Under the pieces are notes generated by a model. The model did no database searches and was not told the DNA's origin. It worked only from the letters and a program-made list of their open reading frames with translations. Shown here one piece after another: positions 17,446 to 25,824 of a DNA stretch of 41,070 nt (the stretch's first letter is position 1; each line of letters opens with the position of its first letter). A program made the translations under genes and the position numbers. The DNA comes from an uncultured bacterium (lineage in GTDB: Bacteria > Patescibacteriota > Minisyncoccia > Moranbacterales > GWC2-37-73), in the NCBI GenBank assembly GCA_903861715.1, contig CAIOVI010000048.1, positions 1 through 41,070 of the forward strand. The letters are read 5' to 3'.

Positions 17446-18276
17446 ATGCTAGACACTACTTTTGAAAAATTAGGCTTAAAAAGGGAACATTCGGACGTTT
17501 ACTTGGCTCTTTTGCAGGGCGGAATTATGCCTGTGGGAAAATTAGCCAAGGGACTAAAATTCCCTCGAACCACAATTTATGGCTTGCTTGATGATCTGGC
17601 AAAAACGGGTTTGGTGCTTCAAAATGAGCAAAATAATGTGAAACTTTGGCAAGCAATTGCGCCAGAAGGAATAAAAACGATTATTAATGAGCGTATCAAT
17701 GAATTGGAGAGCACTCGCAGTGGCTTTGAATCAATGCTTGAATCACTCAAGAAGAGTCAAAAAACAGATTTTGTGAGTCCAAAATTTCACTACTTTGAGG
17801 GAGCAGACGAAATGCAAATCATGTTTAGAGATGTGCTTTTGTATAATGATTTGCAAACTGAAGCTTGCTGGCCAATTCAAGATATGCTCAAGGTGATGGG
17901 AGAGGAATTTCTGAATGAATTTAATAAAAAAAGAATCAAGAGCAACATTGCGCTACGCGTTGTTTGGCCAAGAGACAAAACCGTGGATGTGGCAGAAGAT
18001 GTTTTTCTAGCACCCGGAAAAGAAGTTTTACGTCAAACTCGGCTGGCTCCAAAGGAAATGGATTTTTCGATGGGTTATTGGGCATATGCTGACAAGGTGA
18101 TGTTTCTGTCATCGCGCGCAGAAAATTTTGGTTTTATTGTGGAATCGCGAGAACTGCGGCAGCTCATTAAAACCCAATTTGAAATTTTGTGGAATGTTTC
18201 TGAAGAATTGCAAGCTGATCCGCAACTAGCCAGAAGTTTCGCCGAGGAAGCTGGGAAAAGATATAGCGAAGAATAA
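17446..18276 (+). CDS. TrmB-family transcriptional regulator (paralog 3)
   Basis: MLDTTFEKLGLKREHSDVYLALLQGGIMPVGKLAKGLKFPRTTIYGLLDDLAKTGLV. Confidence 0.85.
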   Translation: MLDTTFEKLGLKREHSDVYLALLQGGIMPVGKLAKGLKFPRTTIYGLLDDLAKTGLVLQNEQNNVKLWQAIAPEGIKTIINERINELESTRSGFESMLESLKKSQKTDFVSPKFHYFEGADEMQIMFRDVLLYNDLQTEACWPIQDMLKVMGEEFLNEFNKKRIKSNIALRVVWPRDKTVDVAEDVFLAPGKEVLRQTRLAPKEMDFSMGYWAYADKVMFLSSRAENFGFIVESRELRQLIKTQFEILWNVSEELQADPQLARSFAEEAGKRYSEE

Positions 18277-18323
18277 AAATTGAATCTGCACCCAGACCCT
18301 TTTCTGTCTCGTAATACAAGCAT

Positions 18324-18737
18324 ATGGACAGAAATTTTGATGAAATTATAAACAAGTTTTCCGAAATTGAACCGCCAAAAGGTCTGAAAGAGGCGATTTT
18401 TCAGCGAATTGAAAAAGAGCAGGTCAGGACTGCTCTTCGCAAGCAAAGATTTTTTCAATTTGGTTTGGCAATTTGTGGAATTTTCAGTTTTGCTGCATTG
18501 GCAATTTTCGGACGAGCAATTTTGGCTTCAGAATTTTTCAGTTTGGCGATGCTGGCTTTTTCAGATCTCAAAACCGTGCTGGCAATGTGGCAAGATTATG
18601 GATTTTCTTTACTGGAAACCTTGCCGACTGTTTCGATCGCTGCCACATTGCTACCGATTTTCACCTTTTTGTTGCTGCTCAGGCAATATGCGAAATTTCA
18701 GGAAGAAGGTTATGTCGGTTCAGTGTCTCTGACCTGA
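18324..18737 (+). CDS. Membrane protein, candidate anti-sigma factor
   Basis: Short cytosolic N-terminus (FSEIEPPKGLKEAIFQRIEKEQVR) then TM segments; C-terminal codons and stop lie in the left arm of an inverted repeat. Confidence 0.5.
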   Translation: MDRNFDEIINKFSEIEPPKGLKEAIFQRIEKEQVRTALRKQRFFQFGLAICGIFSFAALAIFGRAILASEFFSLAMLAFSDLKTVLAMWQDYGFSLLETLPTVSIAATLLPIFTFLLLLRQYAKFQEEGYVGSVSLT

Positions 18738-18806
18738 AACGGAAGGGTGCTGGGATTTTAGTTTTTGTAATCAAGAACAAAATAGTTCAAGTCAGAGACA
18801 TTGAAC
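18718..18806. repeat. 89-bp inverted-repeat element, family A copy 1
   Basis: GTTCAGTGTCTCTGACCTGAA ... TTCAAGTCAGAGACATTGAAC. Confidence 0.85.
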
Positions 18807-18848
18807 TAACAGATAATTATAACTATAGGACTTAGGCATTTTATGTCG

Positions 18849-18937
18849 GTTCAGTGTCTCTGACCTGAAACGAAAGGGCTCTGGAATTTTAGTTTTTGCA
18901 ATCAAGAACAGAGTAGTTCAAGTCAGAGACATTGAAC
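18849..18937. repeat. 89-bp inverted-repeat element, family A copy 2
   Basis: Same termini and length as 18718-18806, offset 131 bp. Confidence 0.85.
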
Positions 18938-18987
18938 TAATATATGATAGTGACGGTGATAGTAATTTCTTAGAAATCAAAAAACAT

Positions 18988-19503
18988 ATGACAGACATTC
19001 AAAAAATAACGCAGTCAACAATTTTCAAAACAATTGTAACTACTTTGGCAATTTTAATTGCCGGAGCAGTTATTTTTGCAATGGGCGTGCACGTGGGGGA
19101 GCGTCGCGCCAGATATTCTTATCAATGGGGCGCCAACTACGAAAGAAATTTTGTGGGCGGCCCTGATAGGATTATGAATGGAGGTCCCGAGAGATTTGAT
19201 TCTCAATTAGGTGGGCCTACTGGGCCAATGGGCATGGGTCGCAATTTCGCAGGTCAGGATTTCCGCAATGGGCATGGGCTTGCAGGCACAATCGTTTCGA
19301 TTGCTGATGGTAATATCATTATCAAGGATCCAAGTGGCAAAGAAAACACCGTGGCAGTTGGCGACAAGACTTTGATTAAAAATGGTCAGGCTGATTTGAA
19401 AATAACGGATCTCAAAAATGACGAAAGACTTGTGGTGATTGGCAAACCAGGCGATAATGGATTGGTGAGTGCTGATTTTATTCGAGTTTTTAACGTAAAA
19501 TAA
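18988..19503 (+). CDS. Membrane-anchored DUF5666-like protein
   Basis: N-terminal TM, Gly-rich linker, GTIVSIADGNIIIKDPSGKENTVAVGDKTLI. Confidence 0.6.
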   Translation: MTDIQKITQSTIFKTIVTTLAILIAGAVIFAMGVHVGERRARYSYQWGANYERNFVGGPDRIMNGGPERFDSQLGGPTGPMGMGRNFAGQDFRNGHGLAGTIVSIADGNIIIKDPSGKENTVAVGDKTLIKNGQADLKITDLKNDERLVVIGKPGDNGLVSADFIRVFNVK

Positions 19504-19574
19504 TCTAAGATATAAATAATATAACAAGCTGATATCCTACAAATTTACAAATCTTTTACAAATCTACAAATTCC

Positions 19575-19722
19575 GCTTGCTCCTCTCTTTAGAAAAGATA
19601 GTGAACGCGAGCAAACGCAGCGTTTACGAGAGATTTGAAAAACTTTCTTTATTTAGTTAGTCTTTCAAATCCCCCTAAATCCCCCTTTTCTAAAGGGGGA
19701 AAAGATGGCATTTGTAGATTTG
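19575..19722. repeat. Fold-back repeat (CCCCCTTTTCTAAAGGGGG type), copy 1
   Basis: TGCTCCTCTCTTTAGAAAAGAT ... CCCCCTTTTCTAAAGGGGGAAAAGATGGCA; homologous to 23272-23408. Confidence 0.6.
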
Positions 19723-19753
19723 TAGTAAATTCGTATATTTGTGGGGAGATATT

Positions 19754-20941
19754 ATGAAAAACTATTGGAAAAAACACAAAATTAAAATCGTAGTTGTGAC
19801 CTTGATTGCGGCTGCTGGCGGTTATTATTGGTATCAAAAAACTCATCAAACAAGCACCGCTGTGCAATATAAAACGGCAGTGGCTGCCAAGGGTTCTTTG
19901 GTTACTTCCGTTTCTGGCTCTGGCAACATGGTGGTTGATCAATTGGCAACTGTTGACCCGACCATCACTGGCACGGTTGCAAACTTGGCCGTCAACGTGG
20001 GGGACAAAGTTAAAAAGGGTGACACGCTCTTTACGATTGTCAATGATGCTCTTTCAGTCAGCAATGATCAATCAACCGCTTCACTGCAACAATCGAGAAA
20101 CTCTGTTGATTCAGCCACGCTAAGCATCAAGCAAGCCAAAGCTGACTATGACGCAGCCAAAAAAGATGACACTTCGACTTCAGATCAAAAAAAGATTTTG
20201 AAAGCCAAAATTGACATTGCCAAAAGTGGTTTGGTAGCTGCCCAAAAAAGTTACACAGCCACGCTGGCCAGCTATAATAACACCTTGGCTAACGGGGCTA
20301 AAAGAGCGGTGACAGCTCCAATCGATGGCACGGTCAGTGCAATTAATATCAAAAATGGAGATGACTTGAGCAGACTTTCTTCCAACAGCTCTAGTAGCGC
20401 TCCAATTATCATTGGCGATCTTGGCACGCTTCAGGCGCAAGTTTCAGTCAACGAGGTGGATATTCCAAATGTGGCGATTGGTCAAAAAGTGATGATGACT
20501 TTTTCAGCTATAAGTGGCTTGACTATCTCTGGCAAGATTGAAAAAATGGATGCGCTTGGCACACTGGCTCAGGGAGTGGTGACTTATAACGTGAAGGTTG
20601 GTTTGGATACGCTTGATTCTCGTATCAAGCCTAACATGAGTGTTTCTGCCAAGATTATCACGCAGGTCAAGCAAGATGTGATCACGGTGCCAAACAGCGC
20701 CCTCAAAACGCAAGGCAACGCTACAGTGGTGCAAGTTCTCCCTAGCGGAGCCAAAACTCCAGAAAGTCGCACGGTTGAACTTGGCTCAGCCAACAACACG
20801 GAAACTGAAATTGTCAGTGGCATCAATGTGGGTGACAATGTCGTCACTCAAACCATTGACCCAACTGCCAAAGCAACCACGACCACAACTTCAACCAACA
20901 GAGGTGGTGGCATGGGAATTTTGGGCGGCGGCAGGGGATAG
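19754..20941 (+). CDS. macA: MacA-type efflux periplasmic adaptor (HlyD family)
   Basis: Signal anchor, lipoyl domain, coiled-coil, KRAVTAPIDGTVSAINIKNGD; followed by MacB-type ATPase and permease. Confidence 0.82.
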   Translation: MKNYWKKHKIKIVVVTLIAAAGGYYWYQKTHQTSTAVQYKTAVAAKGSLVTSVSGSGNMVVDQLATVDPTITGTVANLAVNVGDKVKKGDTLFTIVNDALSVSNDQSTASLQQSRNSVDSATLSIKQAKADYDAAKKDDTSTSDQKKILKAKIDIAKSGLVAAQKSYTATLASYNNTLANGAKRAVTAPIDGTVSAINIKNGDDLSRLSSNSSSSAPIIIGDLGTLQAQVSVNEVDIPNVAIGQKVMMTFSAISGLTISGKIEKMDALGTLAQGVVTYNVKVGLDTLDSRIKPNMSVSAKIITQVKQDVITVPNSALKTQGNATVVQVLPSGAKTPESRTVELGSANNTETEIVSGINVGDNVVTQTIDPTAKATTTTTSTNRGGGMGILGGGRG

Positions 20942-21124
20942 TTTTGTAGTTGTGAAATTTCGCTCACATATGTTTTTCTTTTTATCCCAGTGAAAGTGTT
21001 TTCCAACTTTTGGACTTTTTGACACCAAGGTAAACCACTTTCAAGCGAAAAAAGAAAAAATATGTTCACTCAATTTTAAATAATTTTAGTAAAATTTATC
21101 TCGCCAGGAATTTATTTGTAGATT

Positions 21125-21149
21125 TGCCTGCCTGTCCGGTAGGCAGGTA
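21125..21149. repeat. Short palindromic repeat TGCCTGCCTGTCCGGTAGGCAGGTA
   Basis: 9-bp stem hairpin embedded in a TTTGTAGATTTG..AATTTGTATATTTG repeat. Confidence 0.75.
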
Positions 21150-21175
21150 ATTAATTTGTATATTTGCAGGGTTTT

Positions 21176-21853
21176 ATGATTGAATGCAAAGATTTGAAAA
21201 AAATTTATGTCAGTGGCGACGTGGAAACGGAGGCTCTGAAGGGAGTGACTTTCAGCATTGCTAAGGGCGAATTTGTGGCCATCATTGGGCCTTCTGGCAG
21301 CGGAAAATCGACGCTCATGCATATTTTGGGCGCCTTAGACACTCCAACTAGTGGCACTTATTTTCTGGATGGCAGAGAAGTTTCCAAATTGGATGACGAC
21401 CAACTTTCGGATTTGCGCCGCGAAAAAATTGGTTTTGTTTTTCAAGCTTTCAATTTGCTCCCGCGCACAACGGTGCTGCGCAATGTGATGTTGCCTTTGC
21501 TTTATTCCGAAACGAGCCAGCAAGAGCGAGAAGAAAGAGCCAGGCAGTGCTTGAAATATGCCGGGATGGAAGAAAGCAAATTTTACAATCTTTCCAATCA
21601 ACTTTCAGGTGGGCAGATGCAGCGAGTGGCGATTGCCAGGTCGCTGATCAACAATCCAGCCATCATTTTTGCTGATGAACCAACTGGCAATTTGGACACC
21701 AAAACCAGTCACGTGGTGATGGAAGCTTTTCAGGAGTTGCACAAAAAAGGGCACACGATTATTTTGATTACACACGAGCCTGAAATCGCCGAATTTGCCC
21801 AGCGAGTTATCACCATTAGGGACGGCGTGATTGAAAGCGATTTGAGGAAGTAA
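21176..21853 (+). CDS. ABC transporter ATP-binding protein (MacB/LolD type)
   Basis: Walker [11 protein letters not shown], signature [15 protein letters not shown], Walker [13 protein letters not shown]. Confidence 0.95.
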   Translation: MIECKDLKKIYVSGDVETEALKGVTFSIAKGEFVAIIGPSGSGKSTLMHILGALDTPTSGTYFLDGREVSKLDDDQLSDLRREKIGFVFQAFNLLPRTTVLRNVMLPLLYSETSQQEREERARQCLKYAGMEESKFYNLSNQLSGGQMQRVAIARSLINNPAIIFADEPTGNLDTKTSHVVMEAFQELHKKGHTIILITHEPEIAEFAQRVITIRDGVIESDLRK

Positions 21854-21996
21854 AGATAGTTTTATAAAGATTTATTGTTGATGACCTGCAAATATACAAA
21901 TCAAATACAAATCTACAAATAAATTTTCTTTAAATAATATTTGTAGATTTGTAGCAAATTTGTAGATTCGTGGGTGATTAAATTGATAAGAAAAAT

Positions 21997-23211
21997 ATGT
22001 TTAAAGATTTACTTCAGGAAACTTTTTGGTCACTTTCTTCTAATAAAGTTAGATCGGGTTTGACGATGCTCGGGATTGTGATTGGGATTGCTTCAGTCAT
22101 CACGATGGTTTCAATTGGTCAGGGAGCGCAAGCCTCGATTGCTAGCAGCATTCAGTCGATTGGTTCGAATTTGATCATTGTCAGACCAGGCGCTCAACGA
22201 ACGGCTGGAGTTAGCGGTGGGGCTGGCAGCAGCGCCACGCTCACGCTTGAAGATGCCAATGCGGTTAAAAGTGAAATTCAAAATGTGCAAGCTGTGGCGC
22301 CAGAAGATTCCAAACGCTCTCAGGTCACAGCCAAAGGCACCAACACCAACACTCAAATTGTGGGCACGCTGCCTGATTATGCGGTTGTCAGGAGTATTGC
22401 CATGGAAGCTGGCAGTTTCATCACTGATCAAGCCGTCAAAAGTTCAGCCAAAGTGGCAGTGCTTGGCTCAACGGCGCGGGATGATCTTTTCGGGGCGGGA
22501 GTTGATCCAACTGGTCAAACCATACGTATTAAAAATGTTGATTTTGATGTGATCGGGGTGACTGTGGCCAAGGGTGGCAGCGGCTTTACCAATCCTGATG
22601 ACAGCATCTACATTCCAATTTCCAGCGCTCAACATTACATCACCGGTGACACGTTCATTTCCACCATGAGTGTGCAGGCGGCGGATCAAAATTCAATGGT
22701 GGCGGTGCAGAATCAAATTTCTGATTTGTTGCTCAAGCGTCACAGCATCACCGATCCTTTGCAAGCCGATTTTAGCCTCACTAATCAAGCGGACATCATT
22801 GCCACTGCCTCGAGTGTAACCGGCACTTTCACTATGCTGCTGGCTTCCATTGCTGGGATTTCTCTTTTGGTTGGTGGCATTGGCATTATGAACATGATGC
22901 TGACAACGGTCACGGAAAGAACCAGAGAAATTGGCCTGCGCAAAGCAGTGGGAATCAAAAAGCTCTACATCAATTTGCAATTTCTGGCAGAAGCGGTGGC
23001 GCTGACTTTTTTGGGCGGTCTGGTTGGGGTATTGTTGGGCTGGGGAGCCTCTTGGGCGGTGACAAAATTTGCTTCTATGGCGACTCAAATTTCAACTTCT
23101 TCAATTTTGCTGGCTTTTGGCGTTTCAGCCGGAGTGGGAATTTTGTTTGGTTTTTATCCAGCCCGTCGAGCCGCCAATTTGAGTCCGATGGAAGCGCTGA
23201 GATACGAGTAG
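21997..23211 (+). CDS. ABC transporter permease (MacB/FtsX family)
   Basis: FWSLSSNKVRSGLTMLGIVIGIASVITMVSIGQGA ... GIGIMNMMLTTVTERTREIGLRKAVG. Confidence 0.93.
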   Translation: MFKDLLQETFWSLSSNKVRSGLTMLGIVIGIASVITMVSIGQGAQASIASSIQSIGSNLIIVRPGAQRTAGVSGGAGSSATLTLEDANAVKSEIQNVQAVAPEDSKRSQVTAKGTNTNTQIVGTLPDYAVVRSIAMEAGSFITDQAVKSSAKVAVLGSTARDDLFGAGVDPTGQTIRIKNVDFDVIGVTVAKGGSGFTNPDDSIYIPISSAQHYITGDTFISTMSVQAADQNSMVAVQNQISDLLLKRHSITDPLQADFSLTNQADIIATASSVTGTFTMLLASIAGISLLVGGIGIMNMMLTTVTERTREIGLRKAVGIKKLYINLQFLAEAVALTFLGGLVGVLLGWGASWAVTKFASMATQISTSSILLAFGVSAGVGILFGFYPARRAANLSPMEALRYE

Positions 23212-23271
23212 CGATTCGAATTTTACGAATGAACACTCGAATGTTACGAATGGAAATCCAAATGTTAAAAA

Positions 23272-23408
23272 TATTTTTCCTCCCTTTGGAAAAGGGAGGT
23301 TAGGAGGGATTCGAAAAGTTTTCTTTGTCTAATTTGGTCTTTCAAGTCCACCTCGCGAATGCTGCACGCGCTTGCATTCGCTACTTTTCTAAAGGAGGAA
23401 GAAAATTT
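23272..23408. repeat. Fold-back repeat, copy 2, with nested palindrome
   Basis: TTCCTCCCTTTGGAAAAG ... CTTTTCTAAAGGAGGAAGAAAAT; nested GCGAATGC-tgcacgcgctt-GCATTCGC. Confidence 0.65.
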
Positions 23409-23489
23409 CCTTTGTATGATTTGGAACTTTATTGGAAATTGGAAATTTGACATTGAGATTTAAAATTTTAATTTTATAAACAAAACATT

Positions 23490-23963
23490 ATGAAAAAACA
23501 AAATGTATTAATCGCAGTAGTTGTAGGTCTAGTTTTGTTGGGTGGAGCCTTTTATGGCGGCATGCAATATGGCGCAAAAAATGTTGCTAGTAAGATCCAA
23601 GCGGGCGGCAGAGGTTTTGCCGGCGCGATTGGTGGAGCTCAGCGGGCAGCTGGTCAAGGCGGACAACGAGGTGTTGGCATGCAAGGTGGTGCAGGTGCTA
23701 ATGGCGGCGCAGGTGATTTTACAGCCGGGGAAATAATTTCCAAAGATGACACTAGCGTCACAATTAAAACCAGAGATGGCGGCTCAAAAATAGTTTTCTT
23801 CTCCGACAAAACTTTGATTGACAAATCAGTGACTGGCGCAATTGCAGACCTGAGTGTTGGTCAGCAAATCACAGCCAATGGCAAGGCCAATCCTGATGGA
23901 AGTGTGATGGCGCAAAACCTTCAAATCAGACCAACTCAACCAACAATTCAACCAGTTCAATAA
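23490..23963 (+). CDS. Membrane-anchored DUF5666-like protein (paralog of 18988-19503)
   Basis: N-terminal TM, Gly-rich linker, GEIISKDDTSVTIKTRDGGSKIVFFSDKTLIDK. Confidence 0.6.
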   Translation: MKKQNVLIAVVVGLVLLGGAFYGGMQYGAKNVASKIQAGGRGFAGAIGGAQRAAGQGGQRGVGMQGGAGANGGAGDFTAGEIISKDDTSVTIKTRDGGSKIVFFSDKTLIDKSVTGAIADLSVGQQITANGKANPDGSVMAQNLQIRPTQPTIQPVQ

Positions 23964-23974
23964 CGAAAGATTAA

Positions 23975-24003
23975 AACCGCTGAAAATTTTCAGTGGTTTT
24001 TAT
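23975..24003. terminator. Rho-independent terminator
   Basis: AAAACCGCTGAAAATTTTCAGTGGTTTTT. Confidence 0.7.
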
Positions 24004-24085
24004 TAGGTAAAAGATAATTTCTGAATGCAAAAATAGCTTTTAGCGGAAAGTTGTGCTGCTTACGAATTGGCAATATAATAAACAA

Positions 24086-24694
24086 ATGGGCATAGATTTT
24101 AACAATTTTCAACAAGTCTTGAACTGGACAATCGCTAATGGCTATTGGTTGATGCTTTTGGCTATGTGCATTGAAGGTCCAACCATCACCACGGCAGGTG
24201 CCTTCGGGTCGGCGTTGGGTTATTTTAATCCCTGGATCATTTTTGCCCTTTCAATTTTGGGTGATGTCATCCCTGATTCGCTTTATTATTGGTTGGGGCG
24301 TTGGGGACGCTTGTCTTTGGCGACCAAAATCAGCAAAAGATTTGGCTTTACTCAGCAAAGAATTGAGGAACTGGAAAAACAAATTGAAATGCACGGAGGA
24401 AAAACGGTGGCGGTTTTAAAGTATACTCCAGTTTTAGCCACGCCAGGTTTAATGTTGGTTGGCGCCATGCGAATGAATTGGTGGAAATACATCAAAACGG
24501 TTTTGATTGTCACTTTTCAAAGAACGGCAGTCTTGATGATTCTGGGTTATTTTTTTGGTCGCACCTTTGACATTGGGAAATATCTCAAATACGGAGCAAT
24601 TGTCCCAATTGTAATTTTGCTAGCCTATGTTATGCTAATGTGGCTATACGGAAAATATTCAAAACTCATAGCAACCAAATTAAGCAGGTTATAA
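24086..24694 (+). CDS. DedA/VTT-domain membrane protein
   Basis: EGPTITTAGAFGSALGYFNPWIIFALSILGDVIPDSLYYWLGRWG. Confidence 0.85.
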   Translation: MGIDFNNFQQVLNWTIANGYWLMLLAMCIEGPTITTAGAFGSALGYFNPWIIFALSILGDVIPDSLYYWLGRWGRLSLATKISKRFGFTQQRIEELEKQIEMHGGKTVAVLKYTPVLATPGLMLVGAMRMNWWKYIKTVLIVTFQRTAVLMILGYFFGRTFDIGKYLKYGAIVPIVILLAYVMLMWLYGKYSKLIATKLSRL

Positions 24695-24725
24695 TTTAAA
24701 ATAATTTTAATAAGCTAACTTTCTT

Positions 24726-25475
24726 ATGAAACTAAGCATTGTCATTCCAGCTTATAACGAAGAAAAATACATTGCGCGTTGTTTGCAATCAGTGATCACG
24801 CAGATTGAAGCGCTGGCAAGCAGGCGTGATATTGAAATTATCGTGGTTAATAATGCCAGTGTTGACAGGACAGCGGAAATTGTCGGTCAGTTTGCGGGTG
24901 TATCGCTTGTAGCTGAGAGTCAGAGAGGGCTTGTGAGAGCTCGCCAAGCAGGCTTTGCAGCTTCGACAGGTGATTTGATTGCCAATGTGGATGCTGACAC
25001 CAAACTGCCGGCTGGTTGGGTCGAGAAAGTTTTTGTGGAATTTGAAAACAATGAAAAATTGGTAGCGCTCAGCGGACCATTTATTTATACTCATTCTTCA
25101 AAATGGTCAGCTGCGCTGGTTTGGTTTTGGTATCGAGTTGGGCAATTGACGCATTTTCTCAATCAATATATTTTAAAAAGAGGCGCCATGCTGCAAGGTG
25201 GAAATTTCATTTTGCGTCGCAGCGCTTTGGAAAAAATTGGTGGCTATGATACCTCGATTGATTTTTGGGGAGAAGACACCGACATTGCCACCAGAATCAG
25301 CAAGGTCGGAAGAGTCAAATTCACTTTCGATTTTCCAATCTACACTTCTGCCAGACGTTTCAAAAAAGATGGATTTCTGGTGGCGGCTTGGAAATATTTC
25401 ATCAACTATGTCTGGGTGCTCCTTTTCAGAAAACCCTTTTTGAAAGAATACGAAGAAATTGAGGAAGACGTTTAA
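24726..25475 (+). CDS. Family 2 glycosyltransferase
   Basis: MKLSIVIPAYNEEKYIARCLQSV..IEIIVVNNASVDRTAEI..NVDADTKLP. Confidence 0.92.
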   Translation: MKLSIVIPAYNEEKYIARCLQSVITQIEALASRRDIEIIVVNNASVDRTAEIVGQFAGVSLVAESQRGLVRARQAGFAASTGDLIANVDADTKLPAGWVEKVFVEFENNEKLVALSGPFIYTHSSKWSAALVWFWYRVGQLTHFLNQYILKRGAMLQGGNFILRRSALEKIGGYDTSIDFWGEDTDIATRISKVGRVKFTFDFPIYTSARRFKKDGFLVAAWKYFINYVWVLLFRKPFLKEYEEIEEDV

Positions 25476-25496
25476 AACTTTTTAGCCTAAAATAAT

Positions 25497-25667
25497 ATGG
25501 TTCCAAAATGGTTTCTTTGGTTTTTCATTTTTTTGGGTTCCTCTGTGGGTTCGTGCGTCCCATTGCTTTGGGGCGACAATCTCCTCTCATTTTCTTCAGT
25601 CATTTTCAGTGGAATTGGCGGCTTGCTTGGCATTTGGTTGGCCCTTAAAATTGGAAACTCGATGTAA
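25497..25667 (+). CDS. Small two-TM membrane protein (56 aa, below the supplied ORF cutoff)
   Basis: MVPKWFLWFFIFLGSSVGSCVPLLWGDNLLSFSSVIFSGIGGLLGIWLALKIGNSM*. Confidence 0.6.
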   Translation: MVPKWFLWFFIFLGSSVGSCVPLLWGDNLLSFSSVIFSGIGGLLGIWLALKIGNSM

Positions 25668-25824
25668 TTCCGAGCTTATATTGGCTTATGTGTTTGATTG
25701 AAAAATTACTTACAGTTGGCTTGCTTAGCAAGAAAGGCTTGGAGTAGACCAGGAAAAATTTTCTTAGCAAAGTGCTCATGCTCTAGGAATTTTTTTGAGC
25801 AAGCACATAGGCCCTCATAAAAAT

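Noticed and set aside
18849-18937. 131-bp spacing of tandem family A repeats equal to the 131-bp YhcG insert length
   Set aside because: No sequence similarity between the two; the equal length appears coincidental.
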